Of a stretch of DNA of 64,000 bases, positions 17,896-27,080 are shown piece by piece. The translations under genes were made by a program, and so were the position numbers. Every line of letters begins with the position of its first letter. Position 1 is the first letter of the stretch. Source of the stretch: Acidobacteriota bacterium (GTDB taxonomy: Bacteria > Acidobacteriota > Terriglobia > Acidiferrales > UBA7541). Under the pieces are notes generated by a model, which worked only from the letters and a program-made list of their open reading frames with translations, was not told the origin of the DNA and searched no databases. Location: assembly GCA_027307115.1 (NCBI GenBank), contig DAHUXN010000060.1, positions 1 through 64,000 on the forward strand, in the 5' to 3' direction.

Positions 17896-19701
17896 ATGGC
17901 CAGCACTACGACGGAACTCCCCATTTCCCCTGCATCGAAATCCAAGACAGGCAGCGATGCACTGGAAGCCGAGGCGATTGGACTGGAGGTCGCCGTTCGC
18001 GTTCACGGATCACAAGTGGCCGCGGTGGTGCTCGAATCGACAGAGCACGTGGAGCCGTTCGAAGAAGACACCACGACAATGATTGTGTTTCCACGCGGCG
18101 CCGTGGTGAAATTGCGCGCTCGCGTGCGCACAGGCCACGCGATGGTCTTGACGAATCTGCTGACTAAGCAAACCGCGCTGTGCCGCATCATTCAAGTCAA
18201 CACGGCGCCAAACATCGCTCATTACGTCAAGCTCGAATTCGCCCAGCCTGCACCAGGATTCTGGGGCGTGCACTTCCCATCTGACCCGCCGCCTTCTGCG
18301 CGGACTGTAGAGAATCCCAACCCCGTTTCGGCGCCTGCGCCACCAGCGCCGTTGGCGGCTCCGGTTGCGCCGGTAATTCAGAAGCCGGCGCGCGTAGAGA
18401 CACAGCCTGCCCCGGTCAAGCCGCCGGTTTATGAAACGACGAAGCCCGCTCCGGCGCGAGAGCTCAACCTTTCCGTTCCGACTACAGAATATGGGAATGA
18501 GCGGCCAGGAGAAACGGAGGACCTGGTTCCTTTAGCGTCAGGCTCTCCGTCCGCCGACCGTAAAGCGCTTAGCGCATACAGAGTGCCTGCCGCGGTGCCG
18601 GCGAAACCCAAACGAACCAGCAGCCCCGTCGCAGAACAGCCTATTTTCGATTTGCTTACCACGCAGGAAGAAATCTTTTCGCGCGAAATGGGGGCTACGA
18701 ACACAGAGGAAGAAGATCAACAGGAGGCAACGCGTCAGGTCGGCGCAAGAGCATCGCAGAAGGCAATTGCCGCCATTGATTACTCGTCGCTGCTGCAGCC
18801 GGCGTCAAGGCCCAAGCGCAACTCGTCCGTATTAATGTTTGCTGGGGCCGTTGTGGTGGTATTGGCATTCGTCGCAGCGGGCGCAATGTATTTGCGCCGC
18901 AATCCCAAGGTCACGGCACAAACGTCCGGGTCAGCGTCGGTAACTGCATCTTCACCTTCACCGTCTCCTTCTTCATCGGCTCCTTCACCTTCACTGCAAA
19001 CGCCGGCAGCGGTGGATGAAGTCGTCGCGACGAATCCATCTGTTCCAGTAACTTCTTCCTCGACGGCGCCGCTATCGCAGGTTGAACGGAAGGTCGACAT
19101 TCCTGCTGCGCCGGTTTCGGCAAGTCAGCGGGGCTCGACTGCAACAGGGACCGGGCACGGATCGCAAAAAAGCACGGTTGCGACCAGCCGGCCAGCTATT
19201 TCTATTTCCACCGGTATAGCTAATATTTACGCAGGCGATTTGAAGGCGCATGCAGAAATCAAGCCGCGCAATACGGCTCACGTGAGCGCCCCCGTTCCAG
19301 ATGTGGGCGCGGCAAGCTCCAAGGAAATTCCCGTACCACCCAACGGAAACCTCGGCTCACTCGTTTCCGGTGTCGGATCCTCGAATCTGGTCGCGCCGGC
19401 TCCTCCCAAGCCCGATGTTGTCCAAGGCGGCAAGGTTCAACTTCCGAAGCTGATATCGTCAACCCCGCCTGTATACCCACAGCTCGCGGCGACGAGCCAT
19501 GTCGAAGGTGAAGTGAAGATCCAAGCGGAGATCAATGCGTCGGGCAAAGTGACTTCGACAAGAGTAGTCTCCGGGCCAATACTATTGCGCTCAGCGGCGG
19601 TGAACGCCGTACGGCAATGGAAATATTCGCCGGCCATGCTCGACGGTAAGGCCATCTCGACACAATATGTCGTGACGGTGCGCTTCCGCCTCAACCAGTA
19701 G
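17896..19701 (+). CDS. PilZ-like / TonB C-terminal fusion protein
   Basis: A 601-residue protein of three parts. Residues about 28-130 (VAVRVHGSQVAAVVL, FPRGAVVKLRARV, YVKLEFAQPAPGFWGVHFP) resemble PilZ-type domains common in Acidobacteriota, though the canonical c-di-GMP motifs are not intact. A low-complexity proline/alanine and serine-rich region surrounds one membrane helix (about 311-329). A TonB C-terminal domain (about 516-601: STPPVYPQLAATSHVEGEV, RQWKYSPAMLDGKAI) ends the protein. The topology suggests a cytoplasmic sensor joined to a periplasmic energy-transducing domain. GAGG lies 9 bases before the ATG. No exbBD genes are near. Confidence 0.78.
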   Translation: MASTTTELPISPASKSKTGSDALEAEAIGLEVAVRVHGSQVAAVVLESTEHVEPFEEDTTTMIVFPRGAVVKLRARVRTGHAMVLTNLLTKQTALCRIIQVNTAPNIAHYVKLEFAQPAPGFWGVHFPSDPPPSARTVENPNPVSAPAPPAPLAAPVAPVIQKPARVETQPAPVKPPVYETTKPAPARELNLSVPTTEYGNERPGETEDLVPLASGSPSADRKALSAYRVPAAVPAKPKRTSSPVAEQPIFDLLTTQEEIFSREMGATNTEEEDQQEATRQVGARASQKAIAAIDYSSLLQPASRPKRNSSVLMFAGAVVVVLAFVAAGAMYLRRNPKVTAQTSGSASVTASSPSPSPSSSAPSPSLQTPAAVDEVVATNPSVPVTSSSTAPLSQVERKVDIPAAPVSASQRGSTATGTGHGSQKSTVATSRPAISISTGIANIYAGDLKAHAEIKPRNTAHVSAPVPDVGAASSKEIPVPPNGNLGSLVSGVGSSNLVAPAPPKPDVVQGGKVQLPKLISSTPPVYPQLAATSHVEGEVKIQAEINASGKVTSTRVVSGPILLRSAAVNAVRQWKYSPAMLDGKAISTQYVVTVRFRLNQ

Positions 19702-19745
19702 TTTCCGCGATATTTCAATCCTGAAATCCAAAGTGGGCGAAAAGC

Positions 19746-20891
19746 CTATTCGACGGGAACCAAACGTTTGTTGCGGATGTAATATTGCGAACCGCGCCAT
19801 TCGATGCGGCGCTTGAAGAAGCTAGTCAGCCAAACGGCAAACGCAAACGCATCGCGCAGGGGCACTAGGTACATTTTTCTGCGCAGTAGCGGGTCATTGA
19901 CGCCCCAGACGCCCACCGTCCACGCCATCGCTCCGCGGAGCACCACGTATCCAGTCAGATAGAACGCCGCCAGCGGCCACGATGGCGCAATCGTTGCGGC
20001 GAGAATCGCCCACGGCAATCCGTGCGTGAAAATCAGCGAGAAATGCCCCCAAGGCTGGGAGTGCTTCATCGTCAACGTCCAACGAACTTGATGGCTGAAG
20101 CATTCGGCGAGCGTTTGCGAAGGGAACACGGTGAACACTGGGAACGTGGTCACTTCCACACGATAGCCGAGTGCATGAATGCGATGACCCAACTCGTAGT
20201 CATCTGAAAAATGATCGACCAGCGCCTCAAAACCACCGATTTCAGCGAGATGTTCTTTCGTAGTGGCCATGGTCGCACCCAGCGTGAAATCGACGCCGCC
20301 CAATTGCCACGCAGAGAGCACGCCCGCGTCGAAGTCCGACGTGTTGCCGAGCGCCTCCATCTCGGACACAAGAGTCCCGTCCGTTATTCCGCGGTAGAGG
20401 CAGGTGACCGCTCCGACCTTGGGATCCGCAAAGGGCGCCGCGACCGCGTATAAATAGCCGGGCGCAACGCGGATGTCGCTATCGCTGATGACTAAAATGT
20501 CATACTTGGCCTCGCGCACCATGCGGCAAAGTTTGTTCACCTTGTCACCGGTGCCCAGTTGCTCGGCGCCAATCAACAGGCGTATTCGGAGTCGCGGAAA
20601 GTCATGAATGATTCTTTCAATGATTGGAACAGCAGGGTCGGTGGCTTCCGTGACGCCAAAGATAATTTCAAATTCCGGGTACTCCTGAACGCAGAAGCTC
20701 GCATAATTTTCGTATGCTTCGCGGTCAAGTCCGCGCACGGGTTTCAAGATGCTAACGGGAGGAGTGAAATCCCTGGAAACTGGGGCACGGCTGCGAAAGA
20801 AATGGCGGGCAGCGGTGATGGCCAGTAAATAGTAACCAAAGGGGCCCAGCGCTAGGGCAAGCACGGACCAACGTAGAATCTCATGCCACAT
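19746..20891 (-). CDS. hpnI: hopanoid glycosyltransferase HpnI (GT21)
   Basis: Membrane glycosyltransferase predicted to add N-acetylglucosamine to bacteriohopanetetrol, as established for HpnI in Burkholderia. The 381 residues show an N-terminal membrane helix, PPVSILKPVRGLD, the DSD motif in VISDSDIRV, SDDYELGHR, and the processive-type QVRWTLTMKHSQP, then C-terminal membrane helices. All are typical of ceramide-glucosyltransferase-like GT21 enzymes. It is the last gene of the hpnJ-EamA-EamA-hpnI operon, 57 bases after the second EamA gene. The hpnJ linkage separates it from other GT21 members. The deacetylase HpnK that should act next is not in the window. Confidence 0.88.
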   Translation of the reverse strand: MWHEILRWSVLALALGPFGYYLLAITAARHFFRSRAPVSRDFTPPVSILKPVRGLDREAYENYASFCVQEYPEFEIIFGVTEATDPAVPIIERIIHDFPRLRIRLLIGAEQLGTGDKVNKLCRMVREAKYDILVISDSDIRVAPGYLYAVAAPFADPKVGAVTCLYRGITDGTLVSEMEALGNTSDFDAGVLSAWQLGGVDFTLGATMATTKEHLAEIGGFEALVDHFSDDYELGHRIHALGYRVEVTTFPVFTVFPSQTLAECFSHQVRWTLTMKHSQPWGHFSLIFTHGLPWAILAATIAPSWPLAAFYLTGYVVLRGAMAWTVGVWGVNDPLLRRKMYLVPLRDAFAFAVWLTSFFKRRIEWRGSQYYIRNKRLVPVE

Positions 20892-20948
20892 GGCCAGCCT
20901 TTGGGCTCTTCGTGGATGTGTTCCTTGATGTACTTCCGGACTTGATGC

Positions 20949-21323
20949 TTAGCCAACGCAAACGAGCAGAACTCCAAGGCAAACCAGCGCGACGCCGACC
21001 CAGCGCCGAGGCTCGACGCGCTCGCCCAGCAGGAATTTGCCGCCAAACGCGCCCAGAACATAGCTGAGGGCTGTTACGGGCACGACGAAGCTGACATTTT
21101 CCCAGGAGAGCAACATTAGCAGCGAGAAGAATGAAATCGTCATCAGGCTAAGACCGAACCACATCCAGCCGCTGCGGAAGGCGCGCAGGATCACGCGCAG
21201 CAAATGGTGCGGATAGAAACTCTGCACCTCGCCGACGCGCTTCATTGTATGCGTGACGGCCAGCTCGCCGCCTGTTCCGCCGAAAATCACGATGAAAAGA
21301 AACGCGGCGTCGCGCCCCGTCAT
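20949..21323 (-). CDS. half-size EamA/DMT-type membrane protein (second of pair)
   Basis: A small membrane protein of about 124 residues with four predicted helices, half the length of a normal EamA permease and similar in build to ArnE/ArnF or SMR proteins. The longer frame opens upstream, but the ATG at 21323 has AGGAAAG in position and overlaps the stop of the preceding gene as ATGA. The C-terminus carries LLGERVEPRRWVGVALVCLGVLLV, the standard EamA ending. A role in moving glycosylated hopanoid across the membrane is an inference from context. Confidence 0.78.
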   Translation of the reverse strand: MTGRDAAFLFIVIFGGTGGELAVTHTMKRVGEVQSFYPHHLLRVILRAFRSGWMWFGLSLMTISFFSLLMLLSWENVSFVVPVTALSYVLGAFGGKFLLGERVEPRRWVGVALVCLGVLLVCVG

Positions 21324-21736
21324 CTTTCCTCCGTTGTGCGCGGCGGAGTTCCACCAACCAGCAGCACTCCTAGGCAAATCACGAGCACGCCGATCCACCG
21401 CATCCACGGAACCACTTCCCCAAGGAGCAGATAACCCAGCACCGCCACGAACAAATAACCGGTTGCCGAGGCGGGTTGGACATAACTGTAATCGGCCCAG
21501 GAAAGCACCAGCAGATACGCGATAAAAAACAGCAATAGCGAGGAAATTCCCAACCAGATCGGCCCGGAATGAAATGTCCTGTCAAAGGTCGTGAGCAACG
21601 CCTCGGGATGCCAGTTGGACACGGCGCCGATCTGTTTCATGCCTTTGCGCAGCAAGACGTCGCCAAGCGACCCGAAAATCGCCATCAGGCCGATCAAGCA
21701 GATCGTCTTGCCGTGCAGCCGATGAGGAAGTTTCAT
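21320..21736 (-). CDS. half-size EamA/DMT-type membrane protein (first of pair)
   Basis: A 138-residue membrane protein with four predicted helices and the EamA-type ending LLLGEVVPWMRWIGVLVICLG. It overlaps hpnJ upstream and the second EamA gene downstream, each by an ATGA junction, so the three are probably translated together. Two half-size proteins of this fold usually form a heterodimer, as with ArnE and ArnF, which flip undecaprenyl-linked aminoarabinose. The likely cargo here is a lipid-linked sugar or hopanoid. Confidence 0.8.
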   Translation of the reverse strand: MKLPHRLHGKTICLIGLMAIFGSLGDVLLRKGMKQIGAVSNWHPEALLTTFDRTFHSGPIWLGISSLLLFFIAYLLVLSWADYSYVQPASATGYLFVAVLGYLLLGEVVPWMRWIGVLVICLGVLLVGGTPPRTTEER

Positions 21737-23265
21737 GCGCCTTGTGTTTCCGTGAATTCCGTACTTGCATGCGATGGAATCGTCGTCACGGATACGGACG
21801 GAGGCTGGTTCTTCGCGGGGCCCTTGCCGCTCTTCGCGTATTTTAACCGCTCGGCGCGCAAGCGCAGGAAAGAAACCGCTTCGTGGAACAGGCGCTTGCG
21901 CTCATGCGCGTCCCAAAGAGCCTCACGAACGATTCGCCACGCGACGCGTGGGCGGAAATAATAGGAATCGTAAAAGCGGTTCACGGCTTCCATCATTTCC
22001 TCGCGATTCAATCCCGGATACTCGAGGTGCGGAAGCTGGTGACCGCCCGAATCGGCAAGAGCTTCCGTGGCGAGGAAGCCATTGGCCGAAGCCAGATTGT
22101 AAAGCTCCGTGCCCGGATAGGCGTGGGCCATCGAAACCTGAATGGTTTCGGAGTCGAGTTCCCTGGCAAAATCCATCGTCTTCTGGATCGTTTCCTTCGT
22201 TTCACCGGGAAGGCCGATGATGAAGTCGCCGTGGACGCGAATGCCGACCTTCTTGCAATTGGCCGCGAACGTGCGAGCCATTTCGATGGTGGCGCCCTTC
22301 TTGATATTTTTCAGGATTTGTGGATCGCCGGACTCGAAGCCGACGATGAACAACCGCGCGCCGGCATCGGCCATGGCGGCAAGCGTTTCGTAGTCGCTGT
22401 GAACACGCGCTGTGCAGGACCACTGGAAACCCACGGGCTTGAACTTCTTGCACAGCTCGAGCACGCGGTCTTTGCGGATATTAAACGTATCGTCGTCGAA
22501 GAAAAATTCTTTCGCTTGCGGAAACATCCGGTGCGCCTGCTCGAATTCGCGAGCGACGCTATCGACCGAGCGCACACGCCATGTGTGGCCCGAAAGCGTC
22601 TGCGGCCACAGGCAGAATGTGCACTGAGCCGGGCAGCCCCGCGTCGTGTAGAAGGAGACGAAGGGATGCAGCAGGAAAGGCACATTGTAACGTTCAATCG
22701 TCAAATCACGTTTGTAAACGTCGGTCGCAAACGGCAATTCGTCCAGCTCGGCGGTATGTAGCGGCGCCCGAGTCGCATTGTGGACTACCTTTCCATCTTT
22801 TATATAGCTCGCGTTGGCAATTTCGGCGAGCGGCTTCCCTTTTGCGAAGTCCGTAACGGCGTAATCGAATTCGCCGCGCACGATGAAATCAATGTCCGAA
22901 CCCGCCCGCAGACTTTCCTCGGGCTTGATCTGCACATGCGGGCCGACGAATGCCACTTTTAGCCCGGGGTTCAATTCTTTCATTTTTCTGACGAGCTTCA
23001 GGTCACTCTGAAACCCCACCGTCGACGTGAACAGGACCAAGAACTCGTAATCCTTCGATATCTCGATGGTTTGCTGTGGCGACACTTTATGCGGAGGAGC
23101 ATCAAGCAACCGGCTACCCGGCAACATTCCGGCAGGATAGGTCAGCCAAACCGGATACCAATAAGATTCGATTTCGCGTGTGGCCGGCCAGCGAGAACCT
23201 GCGCCGCCGTCAAAATTTTCAAAGCTCGGCGGATTCAGCAATAGTGTTTTCATTACCGACGGCAT
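21733..23265 (-). CDS. hpnJ: hopanoid radical-SAM protein HpnJ
   Basis: A B12-binding radical-SAM enzyme of 510 residues. In Burkholderia HpnJ is required to convert the ribose/glucosaminyl side chain of bacteriohopanepolyols into the cyclitol ether. The N-terminal half has the cobalamin-domain pattern (LLNPPSFENF, VGPHVQIKPE), and the radical-SAM cluster motif is CxxxCxxC at 211, 215 and 218. The start has AGGAGG seven bases upstream. It is first in the operon with two half-size EamA proteins and hpnI. Confidence 0.9.
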   Translation of the reverse strand: MPSVMKTLLLNPPSFENFDGGAGSRWPATREIESYWYPVWLTYPAGMLPGSRLLDAPPHKVSPQQTIEISKDYEFLVLFTSTVGFQSDLKLVRKMKELNPGLKVAFVGPHVQIKPEESLRAGSDIDFIVRGEFDYAVTDFAKGKPLAEIANASYIKDGKVVHNATRAPLHTAELDELPFATDVYKRDLTIERYNVPFLLHPFVSFYTTRGCPAQCTFCLWPQTLSGHTWRVRSVDSVAREFEQAHRMFPQAKEFFFDDDTFNIRKDRVLELCKKFKPVGFQWSCTARVHSDYETLAAMADAGARLFIVGFESGDPQILKNIKKGATIEMARTFAANCKKVGIRVHGDFIIGLPGETKETIQKTMDFARELDSETIQVSMAHAYPGTELYNLASANGFLATEALADSGGHQLPHLEYPGLNREEMMEAVNRFYDSYYFRPRVAWRIVREALWDAHERKRLFHEAVSFLRLRAERLKYAKSGKGPAKNQPPSVSVTTIPSHASTEFTETQGA

Positions 23266-23378
23266 TCAACACCCTCCTGATTCGGGACGGCCGGATAGTC
23301 AAAGACCTGTCCATGCGAAGAAATTCATTCTACTCGAATTCATACAGAGGGAATAGAGAAGCTTTGCGAATTGTTCCC

Positions 23379-24803
23379 TCAATGGAAAGCCTGCGCAAGC
23401 TGCCCAGTGGCCTGTAACAGATCAAGTTGAGCCTTCTCACGCGAGAGGTCGGCGTCAAGAAATGCCAGCCATTTTTCATTTTCGACAACCCTCGCCTGTT
23501 CCAAATCCCGCAGGGTGGCACGCCCCTGATTGAATTTCACCTGAATATCCTGAAGCTGCTGCTGCGCGAGCTGTAAATCCAGTTGCGCGACGTCTTTCCC
23601 CGCGTCCGTTTCCCGAAGCGCCCGCACCTTTTGCTCAGCTCCAATGCGTACAGTGCGCTTATCGCTTGCCAATTCGAGATCCGCTTCGTTCAATTGGCTG
23701 TGCGCCAACGCCGCAGCAGCCGACGTGTGCGCGCTGAAAATGGGAATTGTGACCTGGACACCAACATTGACGTTGTTACGCTGAAAATGATTAAAAAAAA
23801 CGTCATAGTTGTTGATCTTGCTTAACACGTTGTATTCACCGACAAGAGATATCGTGGGCCAGTAGGCGGCCCTCGCGCCCTTCAGCAAATGCTCGCGAGC
23901 GGTCCGCTCGTTTTCGGCCTCGTGAATTTCCGGGCTGTGGTCGAGGGCCGCAGCTACTAAATTGGATGCAGGTTCCGTCGCCTGGGAAGCTAGTACTTCC
24001 GACGAAGATACGTCGACCGGCTCACCAGGCGGGAGGCCGGTCATGTCGCGGATCTGGTCGGAGAGGATTTCGTCGCGACTCTCATACTGCACGATGCGCT
24101 GGCTCGTTTTCGCTAATTGGAGTTCATCCTGCGTGACGGCCACGGGTAACTCGAGCCCGGCCGCAGCGCGTTGCTGCGTCACATCCAGGATTCTTTGCTG
24201 GCTGTCGCGCTCGCCGCGCAGCAAATCGAGCGAATGGCGCACGTCGGCCAGCTCGAGATAGGCCGAAGCGGCACGCACCATCACGGTATCGCGCATGTTC
24301 TGGTATTCGAGCTCTTGATTCTTCGCGCGATCCTCATCGGCTTTCAGTGTGCCGCGCTTTATGGGATCAAGGAGCGCCTGCGTGTAAGACATTTCGAACA
24401 CGGAAGGCGCCGCGCCTCCGGGAGTTTGCGGGAAGCCGTTCGTGTACGCCGCCCCTGAACCAGTATAGAGATTGGGACGAAATTCAGCGCGATCTACTCC
24501 AGCGACATTTTGAGCGACAGTGTAGCGGACACGCGCCAACGCCAAATCGGGGCTGTGCGCCAGCGCCAGATTCACCACTTGGTCAAGCGTCAGGACGCCG
24601 GGTGAGACTTGCGGCCCCGCGTCCGACTGCAACGGCGGCGCTGTTTCGTTCACCGCTTTCGCCGGCATCGCATTCCCCGCCTGTACTTTCAATTTGAGCG
24701 GCTGCTGAGATTGCTGCGCCAGCAGCGGCGCCGCAAGCAGAACGCTGCAGATCACCCAGTAAATTACGGCCAGAGACTGAGACTTCATTTTTATTTTATT
24801 CAT
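23379..24803 (-). CDS. TolC-family outer-membrane efflux protein
   Basis: An outer-membrane channel subunit of about 474 residues for type I or tripartite export. After a signal peptide (AVIYWVICSVLLAAPLLAQQ) come two OEP repeats, each starting with the typical ALAHSPDL- and ALDHSPEI-like helix, with long coiled-coil helices around ELQLAKTSQRIV and QVKFNQGRATLRDLEQARV. The ATG at 24803 overlaps the permease stop by eight bases; a second ATG at 24788 could also serve. The upstream in-frame extension lacks a signal and is discarded. Confidence 0.88.
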   Translation of the reverse strand: MNKIKMKSQSLAVIYWVICSVLLAAPLLAQQSQQPLKLKVQAGNAMPAKAVNETAPPLQSDAGPQVSPGVLTLDQVVNLALAHSPDLALARVRYTVAQNVAGVDRAEFRPNLYTGSGAAYTNGFPQTPGGAAPSVFEMSYTQALLDPIKRGTLKADEDRAKNQELEYQNMRDTVMVRAASAYLELADVRHSLDLLRGERDSQQRILDVTQQRAAAGLELPVAVTQDELQLAKTSQRIVQYESRDEILSDQIRDMTGLPPGEPVDVSSSEVLASQATEPASNLVAAALDHSPEIHEAENERTAREHLLKGARAAYWPTISLVGEYNVLSKINNYDVFFNHFQRNNVNVGVQVTIPIFSAHTSAAAALAHSQLNEADLELASDKRTVRIGAEQKVRALRETDAGKDVAQLDLQLAQQQLQDIQVKFNQGRATLRDLEQARVVENEKWLAFLDADLSREKAQLDLLQATGQLAQAFH

Positions 24804-26052
24804 AGTGCAGAGATTCCACCGGTTGAAGTTTTGCCGCCTTGCTGGCGGGAAGATAACCAAATATTACTCCCGTGGCGCACGATACAACAAACGCAAGGAC
24901 CACGGAAGGCCAGGAAATCGGGATGGCAATGTCGGCCGGGACGGGCAAGAGCTGCAAAGTCGCCGAGATGAAAAATGGAATGATTACGGCCACGCCAATT
25001 CCCACGAGCGCTCCAGCCCCGCTGATAATTGTTGCTTCAGCCAGAAACTGGTAGAGAATTTCCTGGCGCCGCGCTCCTATTGCTTTTCGAATTCCAATCT
25101 CACGCGTCCGCTGCGTCACGCTGACGAGCATGATATTCATGATCCCAATGCCACTGATCACCAGCGCAATCATCGCAATCAGCAGCAACACGATGGTCAG
25201 AGCGAGGGAGATATGCTTTGCCGTTTCGAGGATCGAGGACAGATTGAGCACGCTATACTCCGCCGCAGGCCGATGGCGCGCCTTCAAAATTTCGGCCACT
25301 TCCTGCGTCACTAGCTCGACGTCCTGCGGATTATCCGCCTGCGCATAGAGCGTTCGTACGGAATTTTCGCCCGTATAGTATCGAATCAGCGGGAATGGCA
25401 CGAGCACGGAGTCGGTGGCGATTTCCGTTTGACCAAATGTCTGCACGCGTTCACGGAAGACGCCAATTACCGTAAAACTCAATTCGCCAACACGAATATT
25501 GCGTCCGACGGGATCGTCGTAGGGAAAAGCGACTTTGGCCATGTGCTCCGTGAGGAGGCAAACTTTACTGTTGCTGGTGAAATCGCCGTCATCAAAATAA
25601 CGGCCGCTCACAATCAGAAAATTGCGAATCTGCTGAAATTCCTGGGTGACGCCCACAAGGCTTACGGGACGTGCGACGCTGCCCGCCACCACTGTCATGG
25701 CAATGTCGTGCGAGCCTGCCGCGTGCGTCACCTGAGGAATGCCCTGCTTTATGGCTTCGAGGTCAGCCATCGAAATTTGATCGCCCAGTGTTGTTGTCTG
25801 GCCGATGCCGGAATCGACCAGCGAGGCGTACACGATGTTCGAACCCACGGCTTCGATCTGGCCAATAATGAACCGCTTCCCGGCCAGCGCGACCGTGACA
25901 ACGAGCACGATGCATGCGCTGCCGATGACCACGCCGAGCATGGTTAGCATCGCGCGCAGTTTGTTCGCGCGCAGCGAATCCATGGCTAGATTCCAGGTTT
26001 CTTCCCAAACCACGTTTTCAACCTTTTCTCGAACGGCTCGCGTTGCGGCCAC
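24796..26052 (-). CDS. MacB-type ABC transporter permease
   Basis: A 418-residue permease: an N-terminal segment ending in AMDSLRANKLRAMLTMLGVVIGSACIV with the first helix, a large periplasmic MacB core (about 60-280), and three C-terminal helices with the FtsX motif IGIMNIMLVSVTQRTREIGIRKAIGAR. The protein lacks the ATPase domain that is fused in E. coli MacB, and no separate ATPase gene is near. It overlaps the TolC gene. It probably exports a peptide, drug or lipid-like compound with an ATPase encoded elsewhere. Confidence 0.87.
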   Translation of the reverse strand: MAATRAVREKVENVVWEETWNLAMDSLRANKLRAMLTMLGVVIGSACIVLVVTVALAGKRFIIGQIEAVGSNIVYASLVDSGIGQTTTLGDQISMADLEAIKQGIPQVTHAAGSHDIAMTVVAGSVARPVSLVGVTQEFQQIRNFLIVSGRYFDDGDFTSNSKVCLLTEHMAKVAFPYDDPVGRNIRVGELSFTVIGVFRERVQTFGQTEIATDSVLVPFPLIRYYTGENSVRTLYAQADNPQDVELVTQEVAEILKARHRPAAEYSVLNLSSILETAKHISLALTIVLLLIAMIALVISGIGIMNIMLVSVTQRTREIGIRKAIGARRQEILYQFLAEATIISGAGALVGIGVAVIIPFFISATLQLLPVPADIAIPISWPSVVLAFVVSCATGVIFGYLPASKAAKLQPVESLHYE

Positions 26053-26088
26053 TATAACAAATTAGAAATCGTCACCGACCAATATTTC

Positions 26089-26117
26089 TTGACGTCCCAT
26101 GCGCACCTCATTACGAT
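26089..26117 (+). promoter_or_regulatory. predicted sigma-70 promoter for the GT2 gene
   Basis: TTGACG (26089-26094) and TACGAT (26112-26117) with a 17-base spacer. Transcription would begin near 26124, giving a leader of about 105 bases before the glycosyltransferase ATG. Confidence 0.5.
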
Positions 26118-26152
26118 GCACTAAGTGAGTTAGCGAGACGCCTGTAATTTTT

Positions 26153-26199
26153 TACGGCGATGTTCTTCGAGATACGCGAAGAATGAGGCAGTCGCCGTA
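26153..26199 (+). promoter_or_regulatory. nested inverted repeat in the GT2 leader
   Basis: An outer 8-bp stem (TACGGCGA with TCGCCGTA) encloses a perfect 7-bp inner stem (TTCTTCG with CGAAGAA, 7-nt loop). The internal loop is lopsided, two bases on one side and eight on the other. It sits between the predicted promoter and the start codon, with no T-run, so it is a structured leader rather than a terminator. Confidence 0.45.
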
Positions 26200-26228
26200 G
26201 ATAGCTGAACCCGCATCTCCGGAAACGC

Positions 26229-27032
26229 ATGATTCAGGACAAGCGAATCGCGGTTGTCATGCCCGCGTACAACGCGGAGAAGACGCTTGAAGCAACTGTT
26301 CGCGACCTTCCCAGCGCGGTTGACATTAAGATTCTGGTCGATGATTCGAGCACGGACGGAACCGTTCCCCTCGCTGAAAAACTTGGACTGCAAGTCTTCG
26401 TGCATGACCGCAACTATGGATATGGGCGCAACCAACAAACATGCTATAGGGAAGCCCTGGCCGCGGGCGCCGATATTATCGTGATGCTTCATCCCGATTA
26501 TCAGTACAACCCCGCTTTGGTGCCATCGCTCGCCGGACTTGTGGCATGCGGCAGTTGCGACGTCGCGCTTGGCTCGCGCATTCTCGGCGGTGGCGCACGA
26601 CGCGGGGGGATGCCGCTCTACAAATATATTTCGAACCGCGTCCTGACAGCGTTTGAGAATCTCTTGCTCGGAGCAAAATTATCCGAATACCATACCGGCT
26701 ATCGCGCGTTCAGCCGGGAAGTGCTGCTTGCCTTGCCGCTGCTCGAAAATTCAGACGATTTCCTTTTCGACAACGAAGTGCTGGCGCAGGTTTTGTTTTT
26801 TGGCTTTCGAATTGGAGAGATCTCATGTCCCGCGCGTTATTTCGCAGAGGCGTCGTCGATCAATTTCCGCCGCAGTGTTTTTTACGGTCTTGGAGTGCTT
26901 GCGACCTCCTTCAAATTCACCCTCCAAAAATTGGGCATCGCGCACTTCCGGATCTTCAAGGAAACCGGGCGCAAGCTCAACCCTGACTATTATTCGAACG
27001 GCGCGCGCGAAGCTGCGCCTATCCGCATCTAG
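26229..27032 (+). CDS. family 2 glycosyltransferase, dolichyl-phosphate-mannose-synthase type
   Basis: A 267-residue GT-A enzyme. Signatures are VVMPAYNAEKTL at the N-terminus, VDDSSTDGT, the metal-site region VMLHPDYQY, and EYHTGYRAFSREVL. No C-terminal membrane helices are seen. Such enzymes often transfer a sugar onto polyprenyl phosphate as a donor for membrane GT-C transferases. The next gene encodes a polytopic membrane protein that could use such a donor. Substrate unknown. Confidence 0.85.
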   Translation: MIQDKRIAVVMPAYNAEKTLEATVRDLPSAVDIKILVDDSSTDGTVPLAEKLGLQVFVHDRNYGYGRNQQTCYREALAAGADIIVMLHPDYQYNPALVPSLAGLVACGSCDVALGSRILGGGARRGGMPLYKYISNRVLTAFENLLLGAKLSEYHTGYRAFSREVLLALPLLENSDDFLFDNEVLAQVLFFGFRIGEISCPARYFAEASSINFRRSVFYGLGVLATSFKFTLQKLGIAHFRIFKETGRKLNPDYYSNGAREAAPIRI

Positions 27033-27080
27033 GATGCCAGCGCGTGGAAATTCGCGATTCCACAAATTGAGGGGCGCTGC

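Noticed and set aside
19712-19727. 6-bp A+T-rich hairpin between the convergent PilZ-TonB and hpnI genes
   Set aside because: The stem is weak and has no T-run, so a terminator call is not justified.
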